A stretch of DNA of 47,328 nt from NCBI GenBank assembly GCA_023256495.1, contig JAGDXY010000026.1, positions 1 through 47,328 of the forward strand, read 5' to 3'. Position numbers and translations under genes: made by a program. Under the pieces are notes generated by a model. The model was not told where the DNA came from. It saw only the letters and a list, made by a program, of their open reading frames with translations, and made no database searches. The stretch is from Microcaldota archaeon. Lineage in GTDB: Archaea > Micrarchaeota > Micrarchaeia > Micrarchaeales > CABMGC01. Of this stretch, positions 16,810 through 25,129 are shown piece by piece. Positions within the stretch are counted from its first letter, which is position 1; each line of letters opens with the position of its first letter.

Positions 16810-17574
16810 ATGAAGATAGAGATAGATATAACAAAAAATGCACAGGAGAATGCAAATTTATATTATGAAAAGGCCAAGAAACTAAGAAAAAAAGCAGAAG
16901 GGATTAGAAATAGCATAAAGAAGCTAGAAGAGAAGATAAATGAAATAAACAAAGAAGCAAGCAAAATAGAAGTAAAAAAGATAAGAAAAAAAGAATGGTA
17001 TGAAAAGTTCAATTGGTTCTTTACAAGCAATAATATGCTTGCCATTGGTGGCAGAAATGCCAATGAAAATGAGATTATAAATAAAAAATATTTTTTAGAA
17101 AACGATCTTGCTTTTCATGCTAATGTCTTTGGTGCTTCATTAGTAATCCTTAAAAACGGCTTAAATGCAGATTATAGCATAAAAGAGGAAGTTGCTCAAT
17201 TTGCTGCTTGTTATTCAAAGGCATGGGAGGATAAGCAATATGCTATAGATGTATATGCATTGAAGAGAGAGCAGGTATCTAAATCTACACAAGAAGGCTA
17301 TTTAGCTAAGGGAAGCTTTTTGCTTAAAGGTGAGCGAGAATGGTTTAGGAATCTTAAATTAGAGCTTTATATAGGCTTAGATAAAGAACATGATAGGATT
17401 AAGATAGTGCCTTCTCTTACCTATAATAAAATAAATGATAAAGACATGATTCATATAGTACCAGGCAAAACAGAAAAATCACAATTTGCTAAGCTCATTG
17501 CAAATAGGCTTGGTTTTGATGATATAGACTATATAATACAACATCTACCCCCTGGCTATTTTTCTATAGTTTAG
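16810..17574 (+). CDS. Stand-alone NFACT-R protein (Rqc2/FbpA C-terminal half)
   Basis: The 254-residue protein starts with a coiled coil (about 11-58) and continues with an NFACT-R (DUF814) domain: KEWYEKFNWFFTSNNMLAIGGRNANENE, then LENDLAFHANVFGAS and a YSKAWEDKQ..DVYALKREQVSK segment. Full Rqc2/Tae2/RqcH proteins have an NFACT-N domain and HhH region before this coiled coil. Here those are absent and the gene has its own start, so this is either a naturally split protein or a reduced version. Family members bind the 60S/50S-tRNA complex and help rescue stalled nascent chains; whether this form can do so is unknown. NFACT-N is not found elsewhere in the window. Confidence 0.85.
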   Translation: MKIEIDITKNAQENANLYYEKAKKLRKKAEGIRNSIKKLEEKINEINKEASKIEVKKIRKKEWYEKFNWFFTSNNMLAIGGRNANENEIINKKYFLENDLAFHANVFGASLVILKNGLNADYSIKEEVAQFAACYSKAWEDKQYAIDVYALKREQVSKSTQEGYLAKGSFLLKGEREWFRNLKLELYIGLDKEHDRIKIVPSLTYNKINDKDMIHIVPGKTEKSQFAKLIANRLGFDDIDYIIQHLPPGYFSIV

Positions 17575-17623
17575 AGATAGAAAAATATTAAAAACCTATT
17601 ATTATATATACTATAGGTATAAG

Positions 17624-19855
17624 ATGAAAAAATCTAGCAAAAAAGAGGCAAAGAAGGCACAAGCAGCTATAGAGTATTTAACTACCTATGGCTGGGCATT
17701 GATAATAGCTGCTATTGCCTTAATTGCTTTATATACCTTTGTATTTGCTCCTTCAATTCTTGTACCTAATTCATGTTCATTTACTTATGGTGCTTATTGT
17801 CAAGATTTTGTCTTTGGCTCAAATACAACAGCATCAAGAATTACCCTTTTTCTTACAAATATTGAGAACTATCCAATAATAAATCCATATGCAGAGATAA
17901 GTAGTTCATTTGGTAATTTTACAGGTTCATGTGCACCAAAGTTTGTATTGCGTGGCGGAGCAATTATATGCAATATTAATATACCTCAATCCTTTTCTAC
18001 AGGTACCTTTGTAAGCGGTTCATTAACTTTATATGCTACTCCCTGCCCAAGTGGTAATTATAGCTCTTGCGAGTCAATAAGCAAACAAGCATATGTTGGT
18101 TCATTCAAAGCCCATGTTGTTCCATTTTTGCAAAATACACCATTAACTATTTCATTAACTGCTCAAAATACAACACAAGCAGCAAATGGTGCATTGGATC
18201 GATTAACTGCTCTTGTAAAGATGCTTGGTTATCCTCTTGGTGGTGCAACAGTTAATTTTACTTCTAATTCTATTAATGCAAGCATATCACCAAATTTTGC
18301 AACAACAGGTTCAAATGGTGAAGCGATTTCTTATATAAGCTCATATACAACTGGTAATGTAATCGTAAAAGCAACATTTGCAAATGTAAGTGCAAATATA
18401 ACAATAGATTTTGTACCACCAGTCAATATTTCTTTTTCATTGATAAACACTCAAATATGCAAAGGAACAACAGCTACGAGCTCAGCAATTCTCGAGATTA
18501 ATAACAAATATTATTATTGCTCAAACTTCCCTGTTTATATAAGCGTTGCCCCTGGTTCAAAAATTTATTATAAATTCCTTTCCCCATTATCTGGTCCAAT
18601 CAATACAAGATATATATGGAATAGCACTTCTGGTCTTGGTGCAACAAACCAATCTGGCTATATAATTGCTATTTCAAATGGCACTGTTGTTGCATCTTAT
18701 AAAACACAATATTATCTAACAATGCTTGCTAATCCTAGCAATGGTGGTTCTGTATCACCAAATAGCAATTGGTACAATGCATCTTCACCAGTTACCATTG
18801 TTGCTACTCCAAATACAAATTATTTCTTCAAGAATTGGCTTGGCACTGGTAATGAGAGCTATACAGGAACAAGTCCAAGTGCACAAATAACAATAAACTC
18901 ACCAATAAATGAAACTGCCTATTTCTATTCAACCTCTACAACAACATCTACATCTTCTACTTCAACAACAACTTCTACAACAATTACAACCACTTCAACC
19001 TCTACAACTACTTCAACAACAACTTCTACAACAATTACAACTACTTCAACAAGAAGTTCAACATCAACATCGACATCAATAACAACTTCATCAACATCTA
19101 CTACAATATCAACTACATCAACTACATCGACTTTACCGGAATGCAATTGTGGTGAAAATTGGTATGCTTGTAATGGTACACTAGAAGAACAAGTATGTAG
19201 TGGTTGTCCTAGCAATTGTCCTAATTCAAGTATAAGTCAAATTACGTGTTCTGGTGCAGTTTATAGACAAGAAACTTGTGAAGCTTCAACATCAACTTCT
19301 ACAACAATTACAACTACTTCAACAAGAAGTTCAACATCAACAACTACTTTATCTACAACATCAACTGCGACATCGTCTTTATCTACAACATCAACTGCGA
19401 CATCGTCTACGACTTCTTCAACTTCAACAACAGCCTCTGGGGGTGGTTGTGTTCTTGGCAATGATACAATTACCCTATATAATGGAGCAACTATACCTAT
19501 ATCCGATTTAAGAGTTGGTGATTATGTGCTAGCATATGATAATGGTAGTTTAGAAGTTTCAAGAGTTACAGGTATATCATATTCATACACAGATATTATA
19601 GAATATATTAATAGCAAGCTTGGAGTAACCCCAACAGACCAGCCACTATATATAAGAAATTCAACATATACTGGTTGGATCAAGAACCCAGATGAAATAA
19701 AAATTGGTTGGTACATGTATAATCCAGTAAACAACACATGGATTATGGTCCAAAACATTAGCTATAAAGTAGGAGTATTTAAGGTATATGATATAGTTAC
19801 ATCGAAATCTAATACCTTTATAGTTGATAATTCATTAGCAGATGTGAAAACATGA
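17624..19855 (+). CDS. Pilin-like mucin-type adhesin with C-terminal Hint domain
   Basis: This 743-residue surface protein begins with a class III (pilin) leader: KKA|QAAIEYLTTYGWALIIAAIALIAL, with Q+1 and E+5, residues 10-40. A beta-rich region follows, with a Big-1/invasin-like Ig domain (about 172-263) and a domain ending in GGSVSPNSNWYNASSPVTI, similar to InlB-type beta repeats (about 362-435). Two Ser/Thr-only stalks (436-503 and 554-604) flank an eight-cysteine module (505-552). The end (609-743) is a Hint fold: C609-VLGNDTITLYNG..IPISDLRVGDYVLAYD, VTPTDQPLYI, and VYDIVTSKSNTFIVDNSLADVKT. Cys609 could perform an N-S acyl shift, as in Hedgehog or intein-like proteins. There is no terminal His-Asn plus nucleophile and no C-extein, so splicing is not expected. 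A GGGTGAT SD leads into the next gene. Confidence 0.85.
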   Translation: MKKSSKKEAKKAQAAIEYLTTYGWALIIAAIALIALYTFVFAPSILVPNSCSFTYGAYCQDFVFGSNTTASRITLFLTNIENYPIINPYAEISSSFGNFTGSCAPKFVLRGGAIICNINIPQSFSTGTFVSGSLTLYATPCPSGNYSSCESISKQAYVGSFKAHVVPFLQNTPLTISLTAQNTTQAANGALDRLTALVKMLGYPLGGATVNFTSNSINASISPNFATTGSNGEAISYISSYTTGNVIVKATFANVSANITIDFVPPVNISFSLINTQICKGTTATSSAILEINNKYYYCSNFPVYISVAPGSKIYYKFLSPLSGPINTRYIWNSTSGLGATNQSGYIIAISNGTVVASYKTQYYLTMLANPSNGGSVSPNSNWYNASSPVTIVATPNTNYFFKNWLGTGNESYTGTSPSAQITINSPINETAYFYSTSTTTSTSSTSTTTSTTITTTSTSTTTSTTTSTTITTTSTRSSTSTSTSITTSSTSTTISTTSTTSTLPECNCGENWYACNGTLEEQVCSGCPSNCPNSSISQITCSGAVYRQETCEASTSTSTTITTTSTRSSTSTTTLSTTSTATSSLSTTSTATSSTTSSTSTTASGGGCVLGNDTITLYNGATIPISDLRVGDYVLAYDNGSLEVSRVTGISYSYTDIIEYINSKLGVTPTDQPLYIRNSTYTGWIKNPDEIKIGWYMYNPVNNTWIMVQNISYKVGVFKVYDIVTSKSNTFIVDNSLADVKT
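18930..19440 (+). repeat. Ser/Thr-codon repeat region with a 50-bp direct repeat and a 30-bp tandem repeat
   Basis: The stalks of the Hint adhesin consist of near-identical ACA/TCA/TCT codons. A perfect 50-bp direct repeat occurs at 19020-19069 and 19293-19342, exactly 273 bp (91 codons) apart, bracketing the Cys-rich module. A perfect 30-bp unit is tandemly duplicated at 19348-19377 and 19378-19407. Both periods are multiples of three, so loss or gain keeps the frame. Confidence 0.9.
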
Positions 19856-19869
19856 AACGGGTGATTTAG

Positions 19870-20625
19870 ATGTTGCAAAACATATTTTTAAATAAAAAAT
19901 ATATAATTTTATTATTGTTATTAATAATTATAATTCTTCTAATTTATAGTTATTATTCATTAAGAACAAACACACCAGAATATAATTTAACTACTTCTAT
20001 ATCAACTTATACTACAATTAAAAATACTTATACTACAATTAAAAATTATACTTTAAATTTTACTGTTATTGATAATATTATCAATAAGTTCTCACCACCC
20101 ATACTACTTGGAAATGTATCTTTTAGCAATTATACTCTTAATATCACTAATTGCTCAGAAGATGCCTTTGTTAAAGCATATTACTCATCCAATACATTAG
20201 AGAAAGCACCACCATATAATTTTACAAGTTTATTTAATAGACAACCGATTACCGAATACATAGATATTGCGTATCTATATAATCCAGAGCAATATAATAA
20301 CTGGTTTGAACATGGCGGTGGTATTTGTTTATATAACTTTAATTTGATATTAGGGAATTCACAGCATAAAATTATAAATTATACATATAGAAACATACCA
20401 ATAAGAGTATATTACCTATATAACTTTACAAATGAGGGATTAAATCTTACATATAATCAATATATTGGTAAAAAACCTAACTTATATTGGATCTTTGCGA
20501 TAGCATCATATAAGAATTTAAGAGTTGTGTATGGTGAATGGGGCTTTGAAGGTTATCAAAACATAACAAGAGTAATGAATGAAGAAAACAAGACATTAAA
20601 CATTTTAATTAATTTAACTAAATAA
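19870..20625 (+). CDS. Single-pass membrane-anchored surface protein (unknown), downstream of the Hint adhesin
   Basis: This 251-residue protein has one N-terminal membrane helix (about 11-30, continuous Ile/Leu) and an outside domain with many N-X-S/T sequons. A tandem TYTTIKN sequence follows the membrane helix. The rest contains FEHGGGICLYNFNLILGN and is rich in Tyr and Asn. No family is recognised. GGGTGAT ends five bases before the ATG, and the gene begins 14 bases after the Hint adhesin, so it is almost certainly in the same operon. It could anchor, process or display that adhesin; this is inference from position only. Confidence 0.7.
   Translation: MLQNIFLNKKYIILLLLLIIIILLIYSYYSLRTNTPEYNLTTSISTYTTIKNTYTTIKNYTLNFTVIDNIINKFSPPILLGNVSFSNYTLNITNCSEDAFVKAYYSSNTLEKAPPYNFTSLFNRQPITEYIDIAYLYNPEQYNNWFEHGGGICLYNFNLILGNSQHKIINYTYRNIPIRVYYLYNFTNEGLNLTYNQYIGKKPNLYWIFAIASYKNLRVVYGEWGFEGYQNITRVMNEENKTLNILINLTK
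20005..20046 (+). repeat. Perfect tandem 21-bp repeat inside a surface protein gene
   Basis: Two identical 21-bp copies, 20005-20025 and 20026-20046, encode the tandem TYTTIKN heptapeptides just after the membrane helix. The duplication is in frame and looks recent because the copies are identical. Confidence 0.85.
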
Positions 20626-20652
20626 ATTATTACCTTTTAGATTTAATTTTTG

Positions 20653-21252
20653 ATGCATATGTATAAAATAAAAACTATAATATCTTTTATACTATTAATT
20701 ATTCTAATTTTCGTTATTCTAATTTTTATTAATTATAAACAACATAATTTATCAAAGGAAAATGCTATATGCTACTTAACAATGCTTGGAAACGAATATT
20801 TTAAGAATAAAGAATATGTTTTATTAGTAAATTTTAATTTGTTTTTATCCAAATTTCCAAATAAAGGTGTTGGTTATTTACATAATTTTAATTCTTCTAT
20901 ATTATTTGGCGACTCTTCGCTTGCAAACAGTATCGCTGTTTTTATATTCAACAATTCTTATCTAGCTAAAAAGATGTTTTATAATAATTCTATTTTAGAG
21001 TCTTATTTTACATATGAGATAAATGAAAGTCTTATATCAAACAATACTATTAATTTTTCTAATATAATTATTAAGAAATTCGTTTTTCAGACAAAATTAA
21101 CTAGTTACAATAATACAAACATTACTTTTTATACTTATACAGATGCTTTTGTATATAATAATATATTATTTCTTGGAGTATTTGAAAATAGTTCGATTGA
21201 GAGCAATTTAACTTATAATTTAATTTCTCTATTTAAAAATAATACTTGTTAG
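20653..21252 (+). CDS. Single-pass membrane-anchored surface protein (unknown)
   Basis: This 199-residue protein has an N-terminal membrane helix (about 7-28) and an extracytoplasmic domain with many N-glycosylation sequons. Cysteines are few (one near residue 40 and one at the C-terminus). It follows the previous surface gene after 27 bases and ends overlapping convergent cysS by four bases. The ATG at 20653 is preferred over the TTG just before it; ATG 20659 is also possible. The very low GC and lack of any recognisable domain leave its role open. Topology and position suggest a surface function together with the two genes before it. Confidence 0.65.
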   Translation: MHMYKIKTIISFILLIILIFVILIFINYKQHNLSKENAICYLTMLGNEYFKNKEYVLLVNFNLFLSKFPNKGVGYLHNFNSSILFGDSSLANSIAVFIFNNSYLAKKMFYNNSILESYFTYEINESLISNNTINFSNIIIKKFVFQTKLTSYNNTNITFYTYTDAFVYNNILFLGVFENSSIESNLTYNLISLFKNNTC

Positions 21253-22682
21253 ATTTCTTTTGAAAAATACCAAATAGGGCCATATTCGGTGTCTTCTATT
21301 ATTATATTAAATTCTTTCTTTAATCTCTCTCTGATCTTGTCTGCCTCTTCATATTTACCAAGTTTTCTTAGTTCTTCTCTTTCTTCTATTAGATTATATA
21401 TTTCATTGCTAAGTTCTTTTTTGTATAAATCTTCTCTTTCTAATATACCAAGTATATTTGAGTAATTCTTTACAAAACTGATTGCTTCACCCTTTATTTC
21501 TTTTTCTATACCACCATTATCTTGTATATAGCTTCTTATATAGCTTAAGAATGAAATCAATATCTTAAGAGCCTCTGGTGTATTAAAATCATAGTTCATT
21601 GCTTCTTTAAATGCATTTGAAAACTTCTTAATTTCTTCTTTAACTAAATCTTTTTTACTAGTTTCTTTTTCTCTTGCATTATATAATAATGAAAATGAAT
21701 TATAGATATACTCTAGCTTTTTCTTTGAGTTTTCAACCAATGATTCTTGATAATCTATCTCACTTCTATAGTGAGAAGAAGCAACCATTATCTTAAGAAC
21801 TTCTGGGTCATATTTTTCTAGAAATTCCCTTATTGTTATAAAGTTCTTTAGGCTCTTACTCATCTTTTCTCCTTTTATTTTTAATATACCTGTATGCAAC
21901 CAATATTTTACAAAAGGCTTTACCCCATATGCTGCCTCTGCCTGTGCAATTTCATTTGTATGGTGTGGAAATATTAATTCTGTAGCCCCACCATGTATAT
22001 CATATTGTGGCCCAAATATAGAATATGTCATTGCAGTATCTTCAATATGCCAACCAGGTCTTCCTCTTAGTTTCTTTTCCTCATTATTAAATCTTATAGT
22101 AATTTCCCAAAATGGCTCATTTGGCTTAGCTGCCTTCCATAACGAGAAATCATAAGTATTTATCTTTCCTTCTTTTGGTTCTATTCTATGCTTATTTAGC
22201 TCTTCTAGCTTCATGCCAGACAATTTAGTATAATCCTCAAATTTTGCTACATTGAAATAGATATCGCCATCTAGATAATATGCATATCCTTTATCTACTA
22301 ATATTTGTATTTGATCTCTAATTGCATCTATATAATCATGTGATCTAGGATATAAGTCTACATCCTTTTTTATATTTAGCTTCTCCATATCTTCTAGAAA
22401 TCTCCTTTCGTAATACCTTGCTAGTTCTATAGGCTCCATTCCTCTTTCATGCGCCCTTGCTATTATTTTATCATCTACATCTGTTATATTTTGCACATAA
22501 GTTACTTTATAGCCAAGATATCTTAGCCATCTTACTATTATAGAAAAATCAATATAATTTTTTGCATGACCTAAATGAGCATCATCATAGACTGTTTGAC
22601 CACATACATACATCTTTACTTCATTATCATGCAATGGTACAAATTCCTCATAGCTTCTACTTAGCGTATTATAAACTATCAT
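21249..22682 (-). CDS. cysS: Cysteinyl-tRNA synthetase
   Basis: Class I synthetase charging tRNA-Cys, 477 residues. It shows MYVCGQTVYDDAHLGHAKNY, with the HIGH-type HLGH at 36-39 and Cys27 as zinc ligand, then NITDVDDKI, the DIHGGATELIFPHHTNEIAQ block (about 228-247), and KMSKS at 273-277. The second zinc cysteine seen in bacterial enzymes (WHIEC) is Asp215 here (WHIED). The other ligands, in PHH and NE, are present. The anticodon-binding domain follows and length is normal. It stands alone between surface genes, on the opposite strand from those to its left. Confidence 0.96.
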   Translation of the reverse strand: MIVYNTLSRSYEEFVPLHDNEVKMYVCGQTVYDDAHLGHAKNYIDFSIIVRWLRYLGYKVTYVQNITDVDDKIIARAHERGMEPIELARYYERRFLEDMEKLNIKKDVDLYPRSHDYIDAIRDQIQILVDKGYAYYLDGDIYFNVAKFEDYTKLSGMKLEELNKHRIEPKEGKINTYDFSLWKAAKPNEPFWEITIRFNNEEKKLRGRPGWHIEDTAMTYSIFGPQYDIHGGATELIFPHHTNEIAQAEAAYGVKPFVKYWLHTGILKIKGEKMSKSLKNFITIREFLEKYDPEVLKIMVASSHYRSEIDYQESLVENSKKKLEYIYNSFSLLYNAREKETSKKDLVKEEIKKFSNAFKEAMNYDFNTPEALKILISFLSYIRSYIQDNGGIEKEIKGEAISFVKNYSNILGILEREDLYKKELSNEIYNLIEEREELRKLGKYEEADKIRERLKKEFNIIIEDTEYGPIWYFSKEI

Positions 22683-22753
22683 AATAACTCTTTTCTAAAA
22701 TAAAGTATTTAATTCTTAATCTATAAGTTTTGATATTTAAAATTAACTTGCTA

Positions 22754-23623
22754 TTAAGGAGGGCTATAAGAATTTTCCCAAGTAGAGTACCATATTATAC
22801 CATATGCTTTCGCGTTATAGTTATCTCCACTATAATCGTTTGCATTTCCATTCAATGGCCACCAAGCAATCAAGTTCTTTAAATCAATTGGTGCACCTCC
22901 AATACCTTCTTGATAAAGTGCTTTTATTTCATTTGCAGAAAGAGTTGTATTATAGTATTGTATGTTTGATATATAACCATAAAAGTTTCCATTTCCACCG
23001 CATCCAATGCATAATGGGTAGTTAGTAATATTTTCTGCAGTACATGTTGTAGAGCCAACTAGAGTACCATTTACATATAACTGCTCTAGCTGTGTGGCAT
23101 TATTATATATGCCTGTTATAAAATGCCAATTGCTATTACCCCAATTATAGCAGATTTCACACCAAATGTGTGGATAAGCACCTATACTCCATATAATTCC
23201 TTGGCCATTCCCACAATTTCTATTAGGTGTTAACAAATACCAATCTGTTGGATTAGACCATCTACCTTTGTTTATTACAGGTGCCCACGTTCCAAGAGGC
23301 ACTGGTTCATCAACCCATAGAGAAATAGAATAAGATGGTGGATCTTTAATATTTGGTGTTACAATAGCTTGATAATTAAATTGCGCCACATACTCAGGAA
23401 GCATATCTGTACAAGTGCCAACTAAGCTAAGAAATTGATTTGATCCTTGGGCATATCTATAAACTTGGCAAGAGCCAGGCTGTGCCTTAGGAGCAAATGT
23501 ATATGGATTTAATATACCAAGACTTGCTAATGCACCAAGAACAATAGAAATTACTAAAATAGCCCAACCATAAGTCATTAAATATTCCATAGCGCTTTGT
23601 AATTTTATTTTTAATATTTTCAT
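22754..23623 (-). CDS. Pilin-like protein with LamG/concanavalin-like domain
   Basis: This 289-residue surface protein has an archaeal class III leader: KIKL|QSAMEYLMTYGWAILVISIVLGAL, with Q+1 and E+5. The outer part is a LamG/jelly-roll domain (about 85-245): SYSISLWVDEP, NWHFITGIYNN, LYVNGTLVGS, GYISNIQYYNTTLSANEIKALYQEG. It ends with a second partial module, LIAWWPLNGNANDYSG. Such proteins bind carbohydrates or other surface ligands. The membrane leader would be cut by a FlaK/PibD-type peptidase, which is not in this window. The ATG lies 35 bases after tRNA-Ala on the same strand, with its own AT-rich promoter-like tract and no SD. Confidence 0.85.
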   Translation of the reverse strand: MKILKIKLQSAMEYLMTYGWAILVISIVLGALASLGILNPYTFAPKAQPGSCQVYRYAQGSNQFLSLVGTCTDMLPEYVAQFNYQAIVTPNIKDPPSYSISLWVDEPVPLGTWAPVINKGRWSNPTDWYLLTPNRNCGNGQGIIWSIGAYPHIWCEICYNWGNSNWHFITGIYNNATQLEQLYVNGTLVGSTTCTAENITNYPLCIGCGGNGNFYGYISNIQYYNTTLSANEIKALYQEGIGGAPIDLKNLIAWWPLNGNANDYSGDNYNAKAYGIIWYSTWENSYSPP

Positions 23624-23658
23624 ATTCTATAAATAATAAATAAAATATTAAAAGTTTA

Positions 23659-23730
23659 TGGACTCGGCGGGATTTGAACCCGCGACCTTCTCGTTGCGAA
23701 CGAGATGCTCTACCGCTGAGCTACGAGCCC
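23659..23730 (-). tRNA. tRNA-Ala (CGC)
   Basis: Cloverleaf on the minus strand: acceptor GGGCTCG/CGAGTCC with the G3-U70 wobble that defines tRNA-Ala, anticodon stem TCTCG/CGAGA with loop TTCGCAA (anticodon CGC), T-arm GCGGG-TTCAAAT-CCCGC and discriminator A. No CCA is encoded; the CCA-adding enzyme gene lies just to the right on the other strand. Confidence 0.95.
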
Positions 23731-23785
23731 CTATTTAGATTTAACTAAGAATAGGCTTATTTATTTTTTTATTTTATATACTAAC

Positions 23786-25129
23786 ATGGATTCTAACAGG
23801 AATAAGTATAAATCTATATTTAAAGAAGTTTTAAAAGAGATAAAACCTAGTGAAAAAGAGAATGATTTTTATATAGATCAAGCAAATGAGATTGTAGAGC
23901 GTTTAGAAAAAGTATTGCCAAAAGATACAGAAGTAAGAGTAGTTGGCTCATTAGCAAGAGGCACTAATTTAAAAGGAAATTCAGATGTAGATATATTTAT
24001 TTTATTTGATAAAAAGCTAGGTAAAGAAAAAGCTGTAGAAAAAGGCATAGAATCTATAAAAAAGATCATTAAAAAAGAAGAGAAATATGAAATGAAATAT
24101 GCTGAGCACCCATATATAAGGCTTTATTTAAATTCAGGACTTAGAGCAGATATAGTTCCTGCTTTAAAGATTGATTCAATAGAGGAATTAGCAACTGCTG
24201 TTGATAGAACCCCTTTGCATAATAAGTTTTTGTTAGAGCATTTTAATGAGAAACAAAAAGATGAAGTGCGATTGCTTAAACAATTCTTAAAAGCTCATGG
24301 AATTTATGGCTCAGAGATAAAGACAAGAGGTTTTTCTGGTTATTTATCTGAGCTTTTAATTTATTTCTTTGGTGATTTTCTAAGTGTTTTGGAATATTTT
24401 TCTAAAGCAAAATTACCAATCTTATTAGATCCAAAAAATAAACTATTCCTAGACAATAGTTTTTCAAGAAAATTTGAAAGCGAATTTGTAGTAATAGATC
24501 CTATTGATCCTGATAGAAATGTAGCCGCTAGTGTATCAATAGAGAGTTTAGCAAGATTTGCAATCTTCTCTAGATTGTTTTTAAAAGACCCTAAAGTAAC
24601 AGATTTCTATGTTAAAGGCTACTCTAAAAATGAAGCAGAAAGCTTGATTAAATCTCTGAGTGATATGGGTATAGAGATTATAATCATTGAGTTTAATATT
24701 AAAGAAAAAAGCGAAGATATAATCATAGGCGAGCTTAATAGATTGGCACTTATTCTAAAAGAACAGCTAGAGGAGCAAGGTTTCTTATTATATAAAACTA
24801 TTGATTTCTTAAATGGAAATAAAGGGTATATTGCTTTAATAACTGATAAATATGAGTTATTGAGAGTGATAAGACCAGGACCAGATGCATTTATAGCACA
24901 AGGCGCAGAAGAATTTTTAAATAAGCATAGTTTTGTATTTATAGATAATAGTAAGCTTTATGCTATAGAAAAAACTTTAATTAAGAATATAAAATTAGCA
25001 AGCTTAATGATTTTAAAGAACTTAAAGAATGAAGATATAGATACAAACAATGCAAGAATTGTAGATAAAGAAAAAATCCTAGAGCCGCTTTATTTTTCTT
25101 TAATATATAAATTTTTAGTTGTTAGATAA
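23786..25129 (+). CDS. cca: CCA-adding enzyme (class I, archaeal)
   Basis: tRNA nucleotidyltransferase that builds the 3' CCA end, needed here because none of the three tRNA genes encodes CCA. The 447-residue protein has the nucleotidyltransferase motif VVGSLARGTNLKGNSDVDIFI, with the DxD metal pair (D67 and D69). It continues with the archaeal core RADIVPALKID..EELATAVDRTPLHNKFL and LLKQFLKAHGIYGSEIKTRGFSGYLSELLI. Length and order match archaeal class I enzymes. It is divergent from tRNA-Ala, and its transcript probably starts at or close to the ATG. Confidence 0.97.
   Translation: MDSNRNKYKSIFKEVLKEIKPSEKENDFYIDQANEIVERLEKVLPKDTEVRVVGSLARGTNLKGNSDVDIFILFDKKLGKEKAVEKGIESIKKIIKKEEKYEMKYAEHPYIRLYLNSGLRADIVPALKIDSIEELATAVDRTPLHNKFLLEHFNEKQKDEVRLLKQFLKAHGIYGSEIKTRGFSGYLSELLIYFFGDFLSVLEYFSKAKLPILLDPKNKLFLDNSFSRKFESEFVVIDPIDPDRNVAASVSIESLARFAIFSRLFLKDPKVTDFYVKGYSKNEAESLIKSLSDMGIEIIIIEFNIKEKSEDIIIGELNRLALILKEQLEEQGFLLYKTIDFLNGNKGYIALITDKYELLRVIRPGPDAFIAQGAEEFLNKHSFVFIDNSKLYAIEKTLIKNIKLASLMILKNLKNEDIDTNNARIVDKEKILEPLYFSLIYKFLVVR

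Noticed and set aside
18925-19215. Minus-strand frame rich in Val/Glu/Asp opposite the Ser/Thr stalk
   Set aside because: It is the mirror of ACA/TCA codon repeats (giving Val, Glu, Asp). No SD, and the plus-strand protein has clear domains on both sides.
18930-19440. CRISPR array or satellite repeat
   Set aside because: The repeats have no regular spacers, keep codon phase, and encode the Ser/Thr stalk.
19448-19855. Canonical intein
   Set aside because: The Hint domain is terminal: no homing endonuclease, no His-Asn at the end and no C-extein, so protein splicing is not supported.
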